64,000 bases of DNA from Brugia malayi (Eukaryota > Nematoda > Chromadorea > Rhabditida > Onchocercidae): NCBI RefSeq assembly GCF_000002995.4, contig NW_025062476.1, positions 6,809,001 through 6,873,000 on the forward strand, in the 5' to 3' direction. The translations under genes and the position numbers were made by a program. The notes under the pieces were generated by a model, which saw only the letters and a program-made list of their open reading frames with translations, did no database searches and had not been told where the DNA came from. Positions 14,108 to 25,531 of the stretch are shown piece by piece. Numbering within the stretch: the first letter of the stretch is position 1; each line of letters starts with the position of its first letter.

Positions 14108-14266
14108 CACGTGACGTACGAGCATTTGCGAGAGATAAAATTAGGCTCGTTATTTTCCACACGCTATAAAATGTTCAGCGAGTGCATTGACACATACTCT
14201 TTAAAAAGAACATAGTGAGGAATTTTTAAATTGGCAAAATAAGGGTTATCACTATAAAGTTGTGAG
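14108..14266 (+). promoter_or_regulatory. Candidate promoter and non-coding first exon
   Basis: CACGTGACGTAC at 14108-14119 combines an E-box core with a CRE-like half site. A TATAAAA box follows at 14165-14171, and about 95 bases past it GAG|GTAAGT at 14267 is a consensus splice donor. Together they read as a promoter, a start near 14195 and a short untranslated exon ending at 14266. The next plus-strand gene is the SLC1 transporter. Motifs are seen; promoter function is inferred. Confidence 0.4.
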
Positions 14267-14327
14267 GTAAGTTCTTAACTTAGCGTACACTCAGGCTGAT
14301 AAATTAGGTTTAAAGTCAAGAAGTAGT

Positions 14328-14367
14328 GAAGGCGCAATGGGCAGTGAATCATGCCCATTGCGCTTTC
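14328..14367. repeat. Hairpin: 16-base stem, 8-base loop
   Basis: The arms (14328-14343 and 14352-14367) are reverse complements apart from one G-T wobble; the inner 12 bases, GCGCAATGGGCA / TGCCCATTGCGC, are perfect. The stem is GC-richer than the surroundings. It lies about 60 bases past the candidate splice donor at 14267. Confidence 0.85.
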
Positions 14368-17300
14368 AAATATTCGTGAATAACTCTATGTGAGAAAGAA
14401 TTTGAAATTTTCTCTCCTCATCCAAGAAGCAATTGAAGAGCAATGTAATGTTGTCAATTGTGAAAAAATCACTTTGAAGTGGCATGATTATTCTCGAGAG
14501 CAAAGAGAAGGACAGCAACGGTGACTGTATCTTCGCCTACGAAGTTCTTATTTAATTCTTACATAAATCCTCAAAAGTCACATTTTTGAACTAGATTAGT
14601 CTACTTATAAATAGTTAACAAAGAACATCACTTTCTTAGTAGCAAATTGTGACTGGTTTAAATTGAACTTGAAATTCAGTTTATAAAATTCAAACTAATT
14701 TCAAAACAAAAATCATCTTAAATAATTCTGAATCAGTCTTTCTAGCAAACAGCTGAGTGTTTGTGGATTGCAAAATTTAATCTTCTACCAAAAAATGTCT
14801 CATAATTCTGTAAGTAATGTATCGAAGAGCGCTCACAGTGAAGAACTTGTTTTAGGGTGCATCGATGGATGATTTATAAAAGAAAACGATAAATGCATTG
14901 CTCTCGTAGACAGCAACGACGTTAAGCCCACTGCAGTACCAACACCGCCCGTTTCTATTCCATTTCAACCGCTCATTTAATCATTTGTCCTTCATGAATT
15001 TTTTTTCTTTTTTTGTTTTCCAAATATCTTTCTCTCGTATGTTTTCTTTCATTTTTTGGATTATTTTTCTTTTTACATGATTATATCAAGTGGAATCGTT
15101 ATTTGAATTTTAAGAAAGAAAAAATATAAAAAGTAAAACATTATGGTTGTATTTTTGCTACCATTTGTGCAAAACAACACTATCACCCTTTGAGTTCAGG
15201 CTTAAAGTATTAGAGAAACAGGTGTTTTATTTTAACTAAAATTTTATATTCAAAACATCTTAACCTACCTACCTATTCGTCTTAGTAGATCTTTAATTAA
15301 CTACTGCATTACCGTTTCACTATCTCCATTACAGTGATTTATTTATTTATTGTGTTTATCAGAAAATGAAGGTAGTGATAACAGTAACATATATTCATGC
15401 TATCCGGAAATTAAATCTCAGTTGATTGCCGGCACAGTTAGGCCTTAATTGGCATCACTGTTGTCAAAAGCAAATATTGGAGAGCAAAAAAAAGTAGCCA
15501 CAAGTGCGTTTGCCGATAGACCGCTCATTCGTCTCACTCTAGCAAAAAGTCAAATCTATTGCTCTCAACGAATTTATCCTATATTGTCATCAAACTAACT
15601 AATCTGTTTATTTAAAGACGATCACTGAATGATACGTCACAAAAGTACAACAACATTTGCCAGTTTTTGAACTGATTAAGGAATAATTCAAATTTCCACT
15701 TGCTGACTTATTCATGTTTTTTAAAAAAGAGATATTAAGGCAACAGCAAGTGAGAAGGAATGAGAGCAATGATTGGATATTGAGAACATAATGAAAGTAT
15801 CAAATTGAAGAATTATCAAGTTTGAAAGCTATTCATTTATGTGATCGCATGAGAATGCTTCATGCCAATGTACAGATAAAATTTCTCATCGAAACCAATA
15901 ACCAATGATGACATAATTTTTTTGTGCTTCAATAAATTTTTGGCCAAATATATTAATTATACTAGACCAATAAGAAATCATTGGATTCTCATGTGCTAAT
16001 TGTTTGGGCTATTAAAAAATCCTAACATTCTCATAAGCTAATTGTACAAAGCCACTAAAAAAACCATCATATTCCTCAAAAGCTTTTCTTCAAAAATGCT
16101 TTCATGCTTGATGCAAAATAATAAAGTTTTTAAGACCTGAAAATTTGCTTTCTTTTCCCTCTTAGTCGCCGCACTTTTCTTCACAATTCATTATCTTAAT
16201 TCAAATATAGAAATGATATGTTGTCTAAAAATTTTTTATGAAATATTCAGTTAATCTTGATTTACAGTCTTTTGTTAAAAGGGTGAAAGGTATATCTTTC
16301 TTTAAAAAATTGTCTTTTCAAGAAATTATAACTATTTCAATCTTATGCACCATATCTACATATCTATACTTATAAATTATTATCGTTGGTTGAGACTGAT
16401 AGTTCATTATTATTTTTAATAATTTAATATTACACCACCAATGTCATATTAATTACACGGTATTTGCATACTCTTTCTGATCACTTCGTAAACAAATCTG
16501 TTGTTAAAAGCTTTAAAAACAAGAAAAAAAAAAAAACAAAAACAAAAAAAAAAAACAATTTATCATTCGAAAGTTTGATCTGAACCAGTGATAAGAGTGA
16601 TGATGCGTACAGAATAATCATTGATAAATACACAAAAACTATTTTTCTGCCTATGAGCAAATTTGTTTTTACGAACAAAATACGAGACAAATTTTCCTAT
16701 TTTTGAATTTAATGTTATAAAATTAAGTTAATCATGCCATTTTTATTCATCCTTTTTTCCTTGTTACTTACTTTATAGTTTCATAATAAGTTTTAGCAAT
16801 TTAATTTTAATCGCAATAACTGATAACTGATATCATAATTTTCTAATTATTTCCACACGTCACTTTTTAAATGAATGTCAATCAGTTTCTGCTCAGTGCA
16901 AACAATCATAAAATTTAAACTGAGTCAAAAGTACTCTTTCTTGGTATTTTTTTATAAAGTAATCAAAATATTTTTTTTGTAGTCTTTCACTCTTTTTTAA
17001 AATTGATAAGAAGCATGTTAGTTTCATCGTATGATATGATCTTGCAAAATGAATGAATTATCACACGAACGACAACTTATGGTTTTCATTTCACACTTAA
17101 TAATTTGTAATATTTTTCATTGCAATTGCTGTTTCATTACTTATTATCAGTTAGCATTTAAATATAAATGAATCTATTCACTTTCTCGATATGCATTTAA
17201 TACTTCATTACATATTTTTATTTTATACTTTATATTTCAATGCATAATAACTTTTCTTTGATCTGAATGAAATCAGCAGCAGTTATTTGCTATTTTTATT

Positions 17301-18658
17301 TTGTTTTCATTGAAACACATTACTTCACTTTTTTAAACTCTTCAATTGAATTATTATTTTCTATATTAATATTGTCATGTTTTTATGTAAAGCAAATTGC
17401 TGCTTTGTTCATTGGGTATGGCTGAAATTTGATTTATTCATCAGATTTCCATTTCCGCTAAATTACGATACTTGAGGTAATTCCATTAATATTTTAGCTA
17501 TTTGACTACAAATTGTTACTCGGTTAATTTCCTTTAATGTGTCTACAGCGTCTATCTAGATACCCAACTTAGTTTACAGTGGTTTTTAATAGAAGTTGAA
17601 ATTTTTAAAATTATCAAATAAGTAAACAGTTATGCTTAGGGCGGTTTTTGTTTACTTTATGGTCGAATTGCTGGTGACATAATTTGTACGTTGTATTTCC
17701 TAAGATTTTGATGTTTGCATTCGATGTTTGATAAAATGATATGACACAGAAACAAAGTGAAAATTGAAATTGCAATTGAATTAGCAGTTTCCAGAAAAAC
17801 TACAATGATTCAATGATAGCATTAGTGAATACTGCCCAAACAACCTGCAACAATTTTCGTTGTATCCATTAGGAAGCTTAATATTATTTTGCAAGCATTC
17901 TGCCACTGACGCTTATTTAATACAAAAAGAAAAAAAAAAACATACCGAAAATGTTAATTATTGGAATTGCTTTTTCATTATCGACTCAACTTATCAAATT
18001 ACGCTACTCATTTCGCATTCGTTAGCACTATTCTTCAAACATCCTTGTACATATTGAATTTCACAGCACAGCGTTTCATGCAAAAGCATAAAATATTTCT
18101 TTTTTTTTTAAATTTCACAAAAGAAAAAGAATTCTTTTTGCCAGTGCTTTACCAGCACTGAAACAGAAATAGTAATGTATTGTGTCATGTATCAAATATC
18201 AAAATTCGTTATCACAAGAGCTGTTATTCGTTTTATCTTTCCATTAAAATCTACCGAATACCATTCAATGACAATAATTCATTTCATACGAATCAAATAT
18301 TATCGTGTTTGTTATGAAAATGCTTCTGAAATTATATCCATTTTTCTCAAATAGTTTCATTATTAATTATCATATTACTATTACTTTATTACAAATACCT
18401 TTATTATTGTTGTCATTTATTATTATTAATATCATTATTTATTATTATTATGTTACTACTATCTTTCATGATGATAATTCCATCTAGTTTCGTATTTCAT
18501 AAATTTGAATTCTGAACTAGCTCTGGTTGTGATAATTTCCCTTGCATATGATATCAATAATTATTTAGTTTTTCTCATGCTATCCACAATATTTAGAGAG
18601 TTGATTCATTCCGAGTTTTATATGTTCAGTTGATCTGATCTGACCTAATATTTTTTAG
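14368..18658. other. Non-coding stretch before the transporter, probably a long 5' intron
   Basis: No protein-coding exon is firmly supported. A possible small exon lies at 14746-14809, and an imperfect repeat of about 50 bases (TTCTCAT..GCTAATTGT..) at 15985-16068. A poly-A/CA tract sits at 16526-16556 and ATT-rich microsatellite-like sequence at 18355-18470. Confidence 0.45.
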
Positions 18659-18661
18659 AAA

Positions 18662-21600
18662 ATGGCAAGTTGGTTCAGGCGGAATCTGTTGTTGGTATTA
18701 ACGATCGCTTCTGTATTGTTGGGTATTCTATTGGGCTTTATTGGTCGACTATTTAATTTGACACTCCAATCTATAGTACTGGTCAGCTTTCCGGGAGAAA
18801 TATTGATGCGTATGTTGAAACTAATGATTCTACCCCTTATTATCAGTTCGCTTATTTCAGGTAATATCATTTAATACAAATAAAATAATATTAGTTTCAT
18901 ATCAGTTTAATAGAAAAGTAGAAGCAAGTAATTTCTTTTTAAATGCTCATTATTTGCCAATATTAATCTCAAATCCAATTTAAAATCAAATTCAAATTTG
19001 TATATCACTGCTAACTACTGTTAGTCCTATTTTTTTTAAAAAACTATTGCGGTATTTTGTTATACTTTTTCATTCTAATTAAAAGAATGAATTTCTTTTC
19101 AATTTCAAATTTCTTTAATAATGTTATAACAGTTTTTTTGATCTTGATCCTAAAAATATTGGTAAATTTAATTATCAGCAGAACTAAATTAGTGGTTTCC
19201 AAATTCGCTATGAGTCACTGTACATGTAACACTAATACTTTGTATTTTCATGTAATAATCCTTTAAAAAAATAAATTTTAGGATTAGCTCAATTGGATGC
19301 GAAACAATCTGGTCGTTTGGGTTTCCTCGCAATATTTTACTATTTCGCTACAACTGTTATTGCTGTTGTCGTTAGTTTTCAAAATAAACAAATATTTCTA
19401 ATGAATAAATCTCACTTTGCACATTTTCTGTGGGAGAGAGAGAGAGAACTTTAAGGTTTTTGATGAACAAAATTAGAAGCGATATTATGTAAAAAAAATT
19501 GGGTATTTAAATTGCTACTTTAGACGGGCATATTTCTGGTACTAACAATACATCCCGGTGATCCAACAATCAAACACGATATTGGTGAAGGTACAGAAGC
19601 AAAAACAGTCAGTACGCTCGAAACATTCCTCGATTTATTGAGGTAACTTAAAGAACCCCTCTTTGAAAAAAGATGGGTCTGTGGATCAAGTTTGCGTGCA
19701 AATCAAGAAGCCAGGTAATTCCGGAAGTCGAGAAGTGCTCTCCAGAATATATAGAGTGATCGGAAAATTAGGAAGGAGAGAAAGCAATGTTCTGCTTGCG
19801 CATTTTGGTCAAAGTTCAACTAAATTCAGAAACGTGTAATTGGACAGTCGAGAACAAACTTACGTAAACTAAGTTCGACTTTTTGCAACGATTGAAGCAG
19901 AAACATTAATTTAATTCTCACAAAAGTGGATGATTTCAACAATAATACTTTCGTGGTATTTTTTGGCGTTTCCGAAGAATTTAGTTAGAGAAGAATTGTA
20001 TTAGAACTAAGTCTTTCTTGTATATTCTTTAAACAATCTTATTCATTTAGGAATACATTTCCGGAAAATATTGTACAAGCTACATTTCAACAAGTACAGA
20101 CCAAATATATCTCGGTGAAACCAAAAATTATTAAAAAGAACAGTTCCGAAATTTTGCAAGCAATCGCAAATGGTTCTCTTGCCGTCATGAAGCCATCAGT
20201 TGAATATACCGCCGGTATGAATGTTCTTGGTAAGTACTTTTCATTTTATATAGTTGAATTCAATTTGAACTGATGAGTAAAAACGAAGAAGTGATGAAGC
20301 ATTGTTACAAGTATCATCTTCGTTGCAGGTGTAATAGTATTTTGCATTTCGTTTGGAATAGTATTGAGTCAACTTGGCGAGCAAGCTCAAACCATGGTTG
20401 ATTTCTTTTCTATAATGGATCAAGTGATTATGAAACTTGTGATGCTTATCATGTGGTACACATTCAATTTTACTTTTGTGAAAGAAGTTAAATGAAAATT
20501 ACTTAGACATCTCATCAGTATATGAATAGAACACTTACTAAATTGTGGCAATTTGATTTTAAAAATACTATCAATTGATTGGAAGATATTTAAGTAGTTA
20601 TATCCAAAAATATTTACTTAAGGTATTCACCAGTTGGAATTATGTGTTTGATAACTGGGAAAATTTTGGAAATTGATGATCTGGCGAATATGGCTCGAAT
20701 GCTGGCAATGTATGTGTTGACGGTATTGGTAGGACTAATCGTCCATGCTTTGATCAGTCTACCAGTGTTATTCTTCATTTGTACCAGGAAGAATCCATTT
20801 ACTTATATGCGGGGTTTATTACAGGCATGGGTTACCGCCCTTGGAACTGCTTCAAGGTTTCATATTTCATTGAATTTTTGTTTCTTACTTTACTATAAAA
20901 ATTCGTAATGAGAATGTTAAGGGTTTTTGTTTTTCGTTTCTGTTTAATGGTTTCATTTTAGTTCGGCAACTCTTCCTATTACATTCAAATGCTTGGAAGA
21001 AAATTTGGGAATTGATCGACGAGTCACTCGATTTGTGCTACCCGTTGGAGCGACCATCAATATGGTTCCTTGTTTTTCTTTCATGGATTTCTTACCTCCT
21101 ACGATTTTGATTTTTTTTAATTTCTGATGATAAAGTTGTTTTTTAGGATGGTACAGCACTATACGAGGCAGTAGCAGCTATTTTCATAGCCCAAACAAAT
21201 GGAGTTGATCTATCCTTCGGTCAAGTTATTACTATTAGGTTCTAACTATTATCCTATAAAATTTCTTTTAAGAATTTTGAGACTTCTCAAATTTTGAAAC
21301 TTTGAATTTTGAAACAAATTGTATGTATTTAATCTATATATTGCCAGTTTCAATCCAAGTTCGAATTTAAAATTGTTGAATATTTCAGCCTAACAGCAAC
21401 ATTAGCATCAATAGGTGCAGCATCAGTTCCATCAGCTGGCTTGGTTACAATGTTAATCGTTTTAACAGCGGTTGGCTTACCTGTGAAGGACGTATCTTTA
21501 ATTGTAGCCGTCGATTGGCTTTTGTAAGCTTCATAAGTTTTAAATTTCATTTTTGTTTTTTGCTATAATAAAGATGAGAATCTAAACTAAAGTTTGTTTT

Positions 21601-22158
21601 GCTTTTATAAATTTTTTTCACGTGAGATTTTTGTGAAATGAAAGTGTAATTGTAAAACTAATGAGACCATTTTGCTCGCGCGGTAGTTTTGTCATCATAG
21701 CAGATGTCAAGTTATCCAAATTAAACTTTTAATTGACCAACAGAACTATTTTTGAATTAAAAGGTCTCATATACTTGAAACTTTGCTATTAATTACTTTA
21801 TTAAAAAAAAAAAATAATGTTTGTTTTGCTGAAGGGACCGCATCCGAACGTCAATTAATGTATTAGGTGATGCATTTGGAGCGGGAATTGTCCATCATTT
21901 CAGTCGAAAACAGTTAGCGGTAATTGACGCCGAACGCCGATTATCGCATCAGACGCATGATGAACACGGTAATTGCTGTCAAATGCCACCATTGAATGTT
22001 TATCATTTTTATGTATGCTTATAATATTCTGATCCTGAAATTATTTAAGTAAGTTTTTCTTTACTTTAGGACAATTGCTGGTAAGTTCAAAACATGGTAA
22101 TGGTCCAGCATGGACAAAAGATCCGCATGGCTACAGATCGGTGCCAACAGAACAGTAA
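18662..22158 (+). CDS. Sodium-dependent glutamate/aspartate transporter (SLC1/EAAT family)
   Basis: Eleven exons (18662-18860, 19282-19370, 19524-19642, 20051-20229, 20329-20455, 20623-20856, 20962-21064, 21147-21238, 21389-21523, 21835-21968, 22070-22158) encode 499 residues, normal for eukaryotic EAATs. Family landmarks: [17 protein letters not shown] in TM2, WYSPVGI, the serine-rich GTASSSATLP reentrant-loop motif, the TINMDGTALYE motif of TM7, and [12 protein letters not shown] in TM8 with the Asp, Arg and Asn that contact the amino acid substrate. The family couples uptake of acidic amino acids at the plasma membrane to Na+, H+ and K+ gradients and clears synaptic glutamate. The long TM3-TM4 segment has two N-glycosylation sequons (NSS, NGS). 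An acceptor (TTTTTTAG) lies three bases before this ATG, in phase, so translation may begin in an upstream exon (see findings). Which C. elegans glt paralogue it matches is unclear. Confidence 0.95.
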
Positions 22159-22159
22159 A

Positions 22160-22165
22160 AATAAA
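22160..22165 (+). terminator. Possible poly(A) signal AATAAA
   Basis: AATAAA begins two bases after the transporter stop codon. If used, the 3' UTR would be extremely short; a downstream signal may be preferred. Confidence 0.35.
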
Positions 22166-23436
22166 GCAGTAGAAAGCAAATCTGATTTTACAAGAACTTA
22201 ATTATAATTTCAAGCATTGTTTCGGTGTATTTATTTTCTAGACGGGATATCCTCGATTTATATATTTGTGTCTACCTACCTTTTGGGTCAGTATTGTAAA
22301 TAAGTGAGGATGTATTTCTACCCTTTTAGCCGTTTCCTATTTGATATGTAGCAATAACATTACATTATTTATAACATAATATTGATTTGTGAATTTTTTT
22401 TATTGCCAGTAAATTGTTTTTGAATGTATTTATTGGTTTTGTCAATTTGCATTATCTTTTCCTTCTGTCTACTCACCAATGTTTTAATTAATCTTTCTTT
22501 TAATTAAACTTTTTCAGATTAAAAACTCCTTGTATTCGTCATCATCATGTAAGAATCTATTACCTATTCAGATTTCCATTCTAATTGTGATTGATTTTCT
22601 ATTTAAATTTACGTCTAACTCTCAATTCTCTGCTGATGAGCAGTTATGGCTTTCGCTATTACAAATATGTAATTCCATTGAACGTATCAGTCATCCGTGT
22701 GTTATTTTGATTCTCATTGAGCGTTGTTGAAGGTATCATTTGTCATCGATGTGTTATGTTTATTTCGTTATCATATCTTTCTTCATCTGTCATTGCTTTT
22801 CGTTATATTGTATTAGATGAGCAAGGAAAGGTAAAGGATGAGATTTCAGTCCAGGTAAATTGATTTTGAAGAATGAATTAAGGTCTTGCAAAAATTTTAC
22901 TTCCAAATCTTTATTAATTAATCGAAATGACACAATTCATTAATAGTTGTAATTCTTATCAGTAAAATCATTTTTGCTGTAATTGTTATTGCTTGTAAAA
23001 CTAAATACTTTCCTTTCTTAACAAAAATAGTACTCGCAGCGAATTTTATAATATTGAAATGCATAACAACGACTAAATTGTGCAAATCAACTAGTAATTT
23101 GCATTAAATTATCACTCGATAAAATGAACGCATAACTCTTAAATGTATGAAAAACTCTCAAAGGTTGGATAAAAAACTCAAAACATCTTTTTTGAAATAT
23201 TTTTTAATCAAACTTTCTAGAGTTTCTTGTACACTTTAAGAGTTAAACTTTAGAATGAAAAAGTAAAAATAAATGATTATGAAAAAGTAAATGATTAAAT
23301 AATGAGCAATGTGATACTGTCTTCTGGAATAAATACATGAATGAATTAAATAATTCTGAAGTCTAAAGACAGTGCAGAATAGCTCTGATAAACAAATTTT
23401 TGTTTAATTCTTGAAACTTCTTTCAGGTTTCAAATT
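22166..23436. other. Convergent intergenic region, no gene seen
   Basis: Between the 3' ends of the transporter (+) and first collagen (-). Expected to hold both 3' UTRs. No exon chain is supported. Confidence 0.5.
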
Positions 23437-25531
23437 TCAGTATCCTGGTGGTAATCGCGGAGCTGAAAAGATTCGTTGATATTTTAGTGAAGAGAAGGAA
23501 AAGATTTGTGCTGATTTTTAGCTACTATTTTTAATTTGCTTCATTTTTGAAAAATTTTCAATTATTCCCAATTATTCCCATTTTTGGAATTCCCAGTGTT
23601 ATTGATATGAAAAAAGAAATTTACCCTAAACAATCAAAATAGAAAACTGTTTACCAGGACAATGGTCACAACTGCCTCGTTGACCATCTTCACCTGGGGG
23701 ACCCGCAAATCCACGCAATCCTTGCTTCCCTTCCAATCCATTCTTACCATCATTACCTGGTTCACCAGGTGGACCTGGATAGGAGATGCCATCAACACCA
23801 GGTACACCTTTCGGACCTAGATCACCGAACTCACCTCTTGGTCCATCTGGACCAAGAGGTCCTGGTATATGGATTAATCGCCCTGGTACACCACGCGTAC
23901 CTGGTTTTCCCGGCTGTCCCGGACGACCCTTAGGACCTGCTTGCCCAGCTAACCCCTGAAGCGAAATTTCAATTTTTTCTCCTTTACTAAGTGTACAGCA
24001 ACTTTAAAATATTTAACTGATGAATAATTACGAATAATATTGACTGTATATTTCAGAGAAATATAAAGCTAACCTCTTCACCGTTTTCGCCATCATTTCC
24101 GCGATTGCCAGGTCCTCCTTTAGGACCTGGAGGTCCTTTGGGTCCTATAGGACCAGGATGTCCTCGAGGACCTGGTGGACAAACCATACACAGTTCTTGC
24201 TCTTCCATATTCTTGTTTAATAAAAATGAAGAAATTTTCGAGTCTTTCCCTGGTTTTCCGTTTCTACCCGGGTAACCATCCATACCCCTTTTTCCTTTTT
24301 CACCTTCTGGACCAGGAGGTCCTGCAGCACCCTGAAACTATTGTGAATATAATTTTTGGAATCATTTGGACTTTTTAGATGAAAATTTAAATATTTTTTT
24401 TTTTTAAAGTAATGAGCTATTTATAAAAAATACATTATATATATCTAATGGAAGAAAATTCATTTTAACAAGTTATGCAATCAATGAATGAAATAAATTG
24501 AATCTCTAAGAAATTATTTAATTTTTAATATCATTTCTCTTGCATTTTCAAATTATCAAGTTGATCAACGAAGAGATAAATAAAGAGATTAAGTGATTCT
24601 ATCTCTTTAATTTCAGAATTTCAAGCTGACAATTTTGATAATTTTGGTTTTTTCTGAAACACATCTTAATGATTCATTAAACATTTAGAAATAGTTTGGA
24701 GAATTATAAATTAATCATTTTCAGTTACTTCAACCATTTTCTCACTTACCAAAATAAAAAAAAATTGAAACTTAATGATTCACCCTGTGACATGTGCAGC
24801 ACTGCCCATAGTAATTACCATTTAGCAGCGGATCTATTGGTATTGAACCGTAATTATTGCTACTTTCATCATTGTTGGAACCATCACCATTACCAGTATC
24901 TCCGTAAAAACTACCCGACGACATCCATTTACCAAATGACCATTCCCTTTTAATCCGACTAAAAAGCTTCTTGCCAATTTGAAGTGCTGTAATTTCGGAC
25001 CACATATCACTTGATCGAGACTATAAATATGCTATGAACATTGCTAATGTCAACATCTGTGTCCTTTCTCAGTATTAATTTTTCTAATGTAATTTCAACA
25101 TTGTTTTAAATCTCCTAAAAACATTTAAAACCTTCTTACTTAGCGCTTCGTCAAGCTTTAAATTTTAGTCGCTAATAATGCTATGGAATTTACTCATTCA
25201 TATTTTAAGGAATAAAAATGTTTTCTAATTCATGAAATGGTCTCTGTTTTCTCTTCACTTGCCTTAGTCATTAATTTTATACATTTTTTTAGAGCTTTGA
25301 GAGAAAATAACTTTGTTACTGAAAATTTTTCATTGATGAAATTTTTACCTTGCAGAAATGAGTCTCAAGCAACAAATGATTTTCTAATTTCTGAATGAAA
25401 CCATAAAGCATCGGTAAAGTAATAACTGCTGAGATGACGGCAGCCGTTGAAACAACAACCGCAAGGAATGCGATCCGTCGCATCTGACGATATTCGTTAT
25501 GTTCCAAATCTTTCCGCATCTTCCACGCCAT
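23437..25531 (-). CDS. Cuticle collagen (paralogue of the 28.2-kb gene)
   Basis: Five exons in phase (25531-25349, 25020-24784, 24331-24074, 23955-23655, 23462-23437) give 334 residues. The N-terminal 61 residues have the homology block [19 protein letters not shown], acting as signal anchor/signal peptide. A basic RIKR at about 83-86 fits the subtilisin-type site used to remove the propeptide of nematode collagens. A Cys cluster (CCTC) precedes the first Gly-X-Y block; a second pair (LCMVCPPGP) follows a short non-collagenous spacer; a long Gly-X-Y block ends in CDHCP and the tail APRLPPGY. The product is secreted from hypodermis into the cuticle and forms disulfide- and tyrosine-linked trimers (family knowledge). 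The fourth and fifth exons have exactly the same lengths as in the divergent neighbour. Confidence 0.95.
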
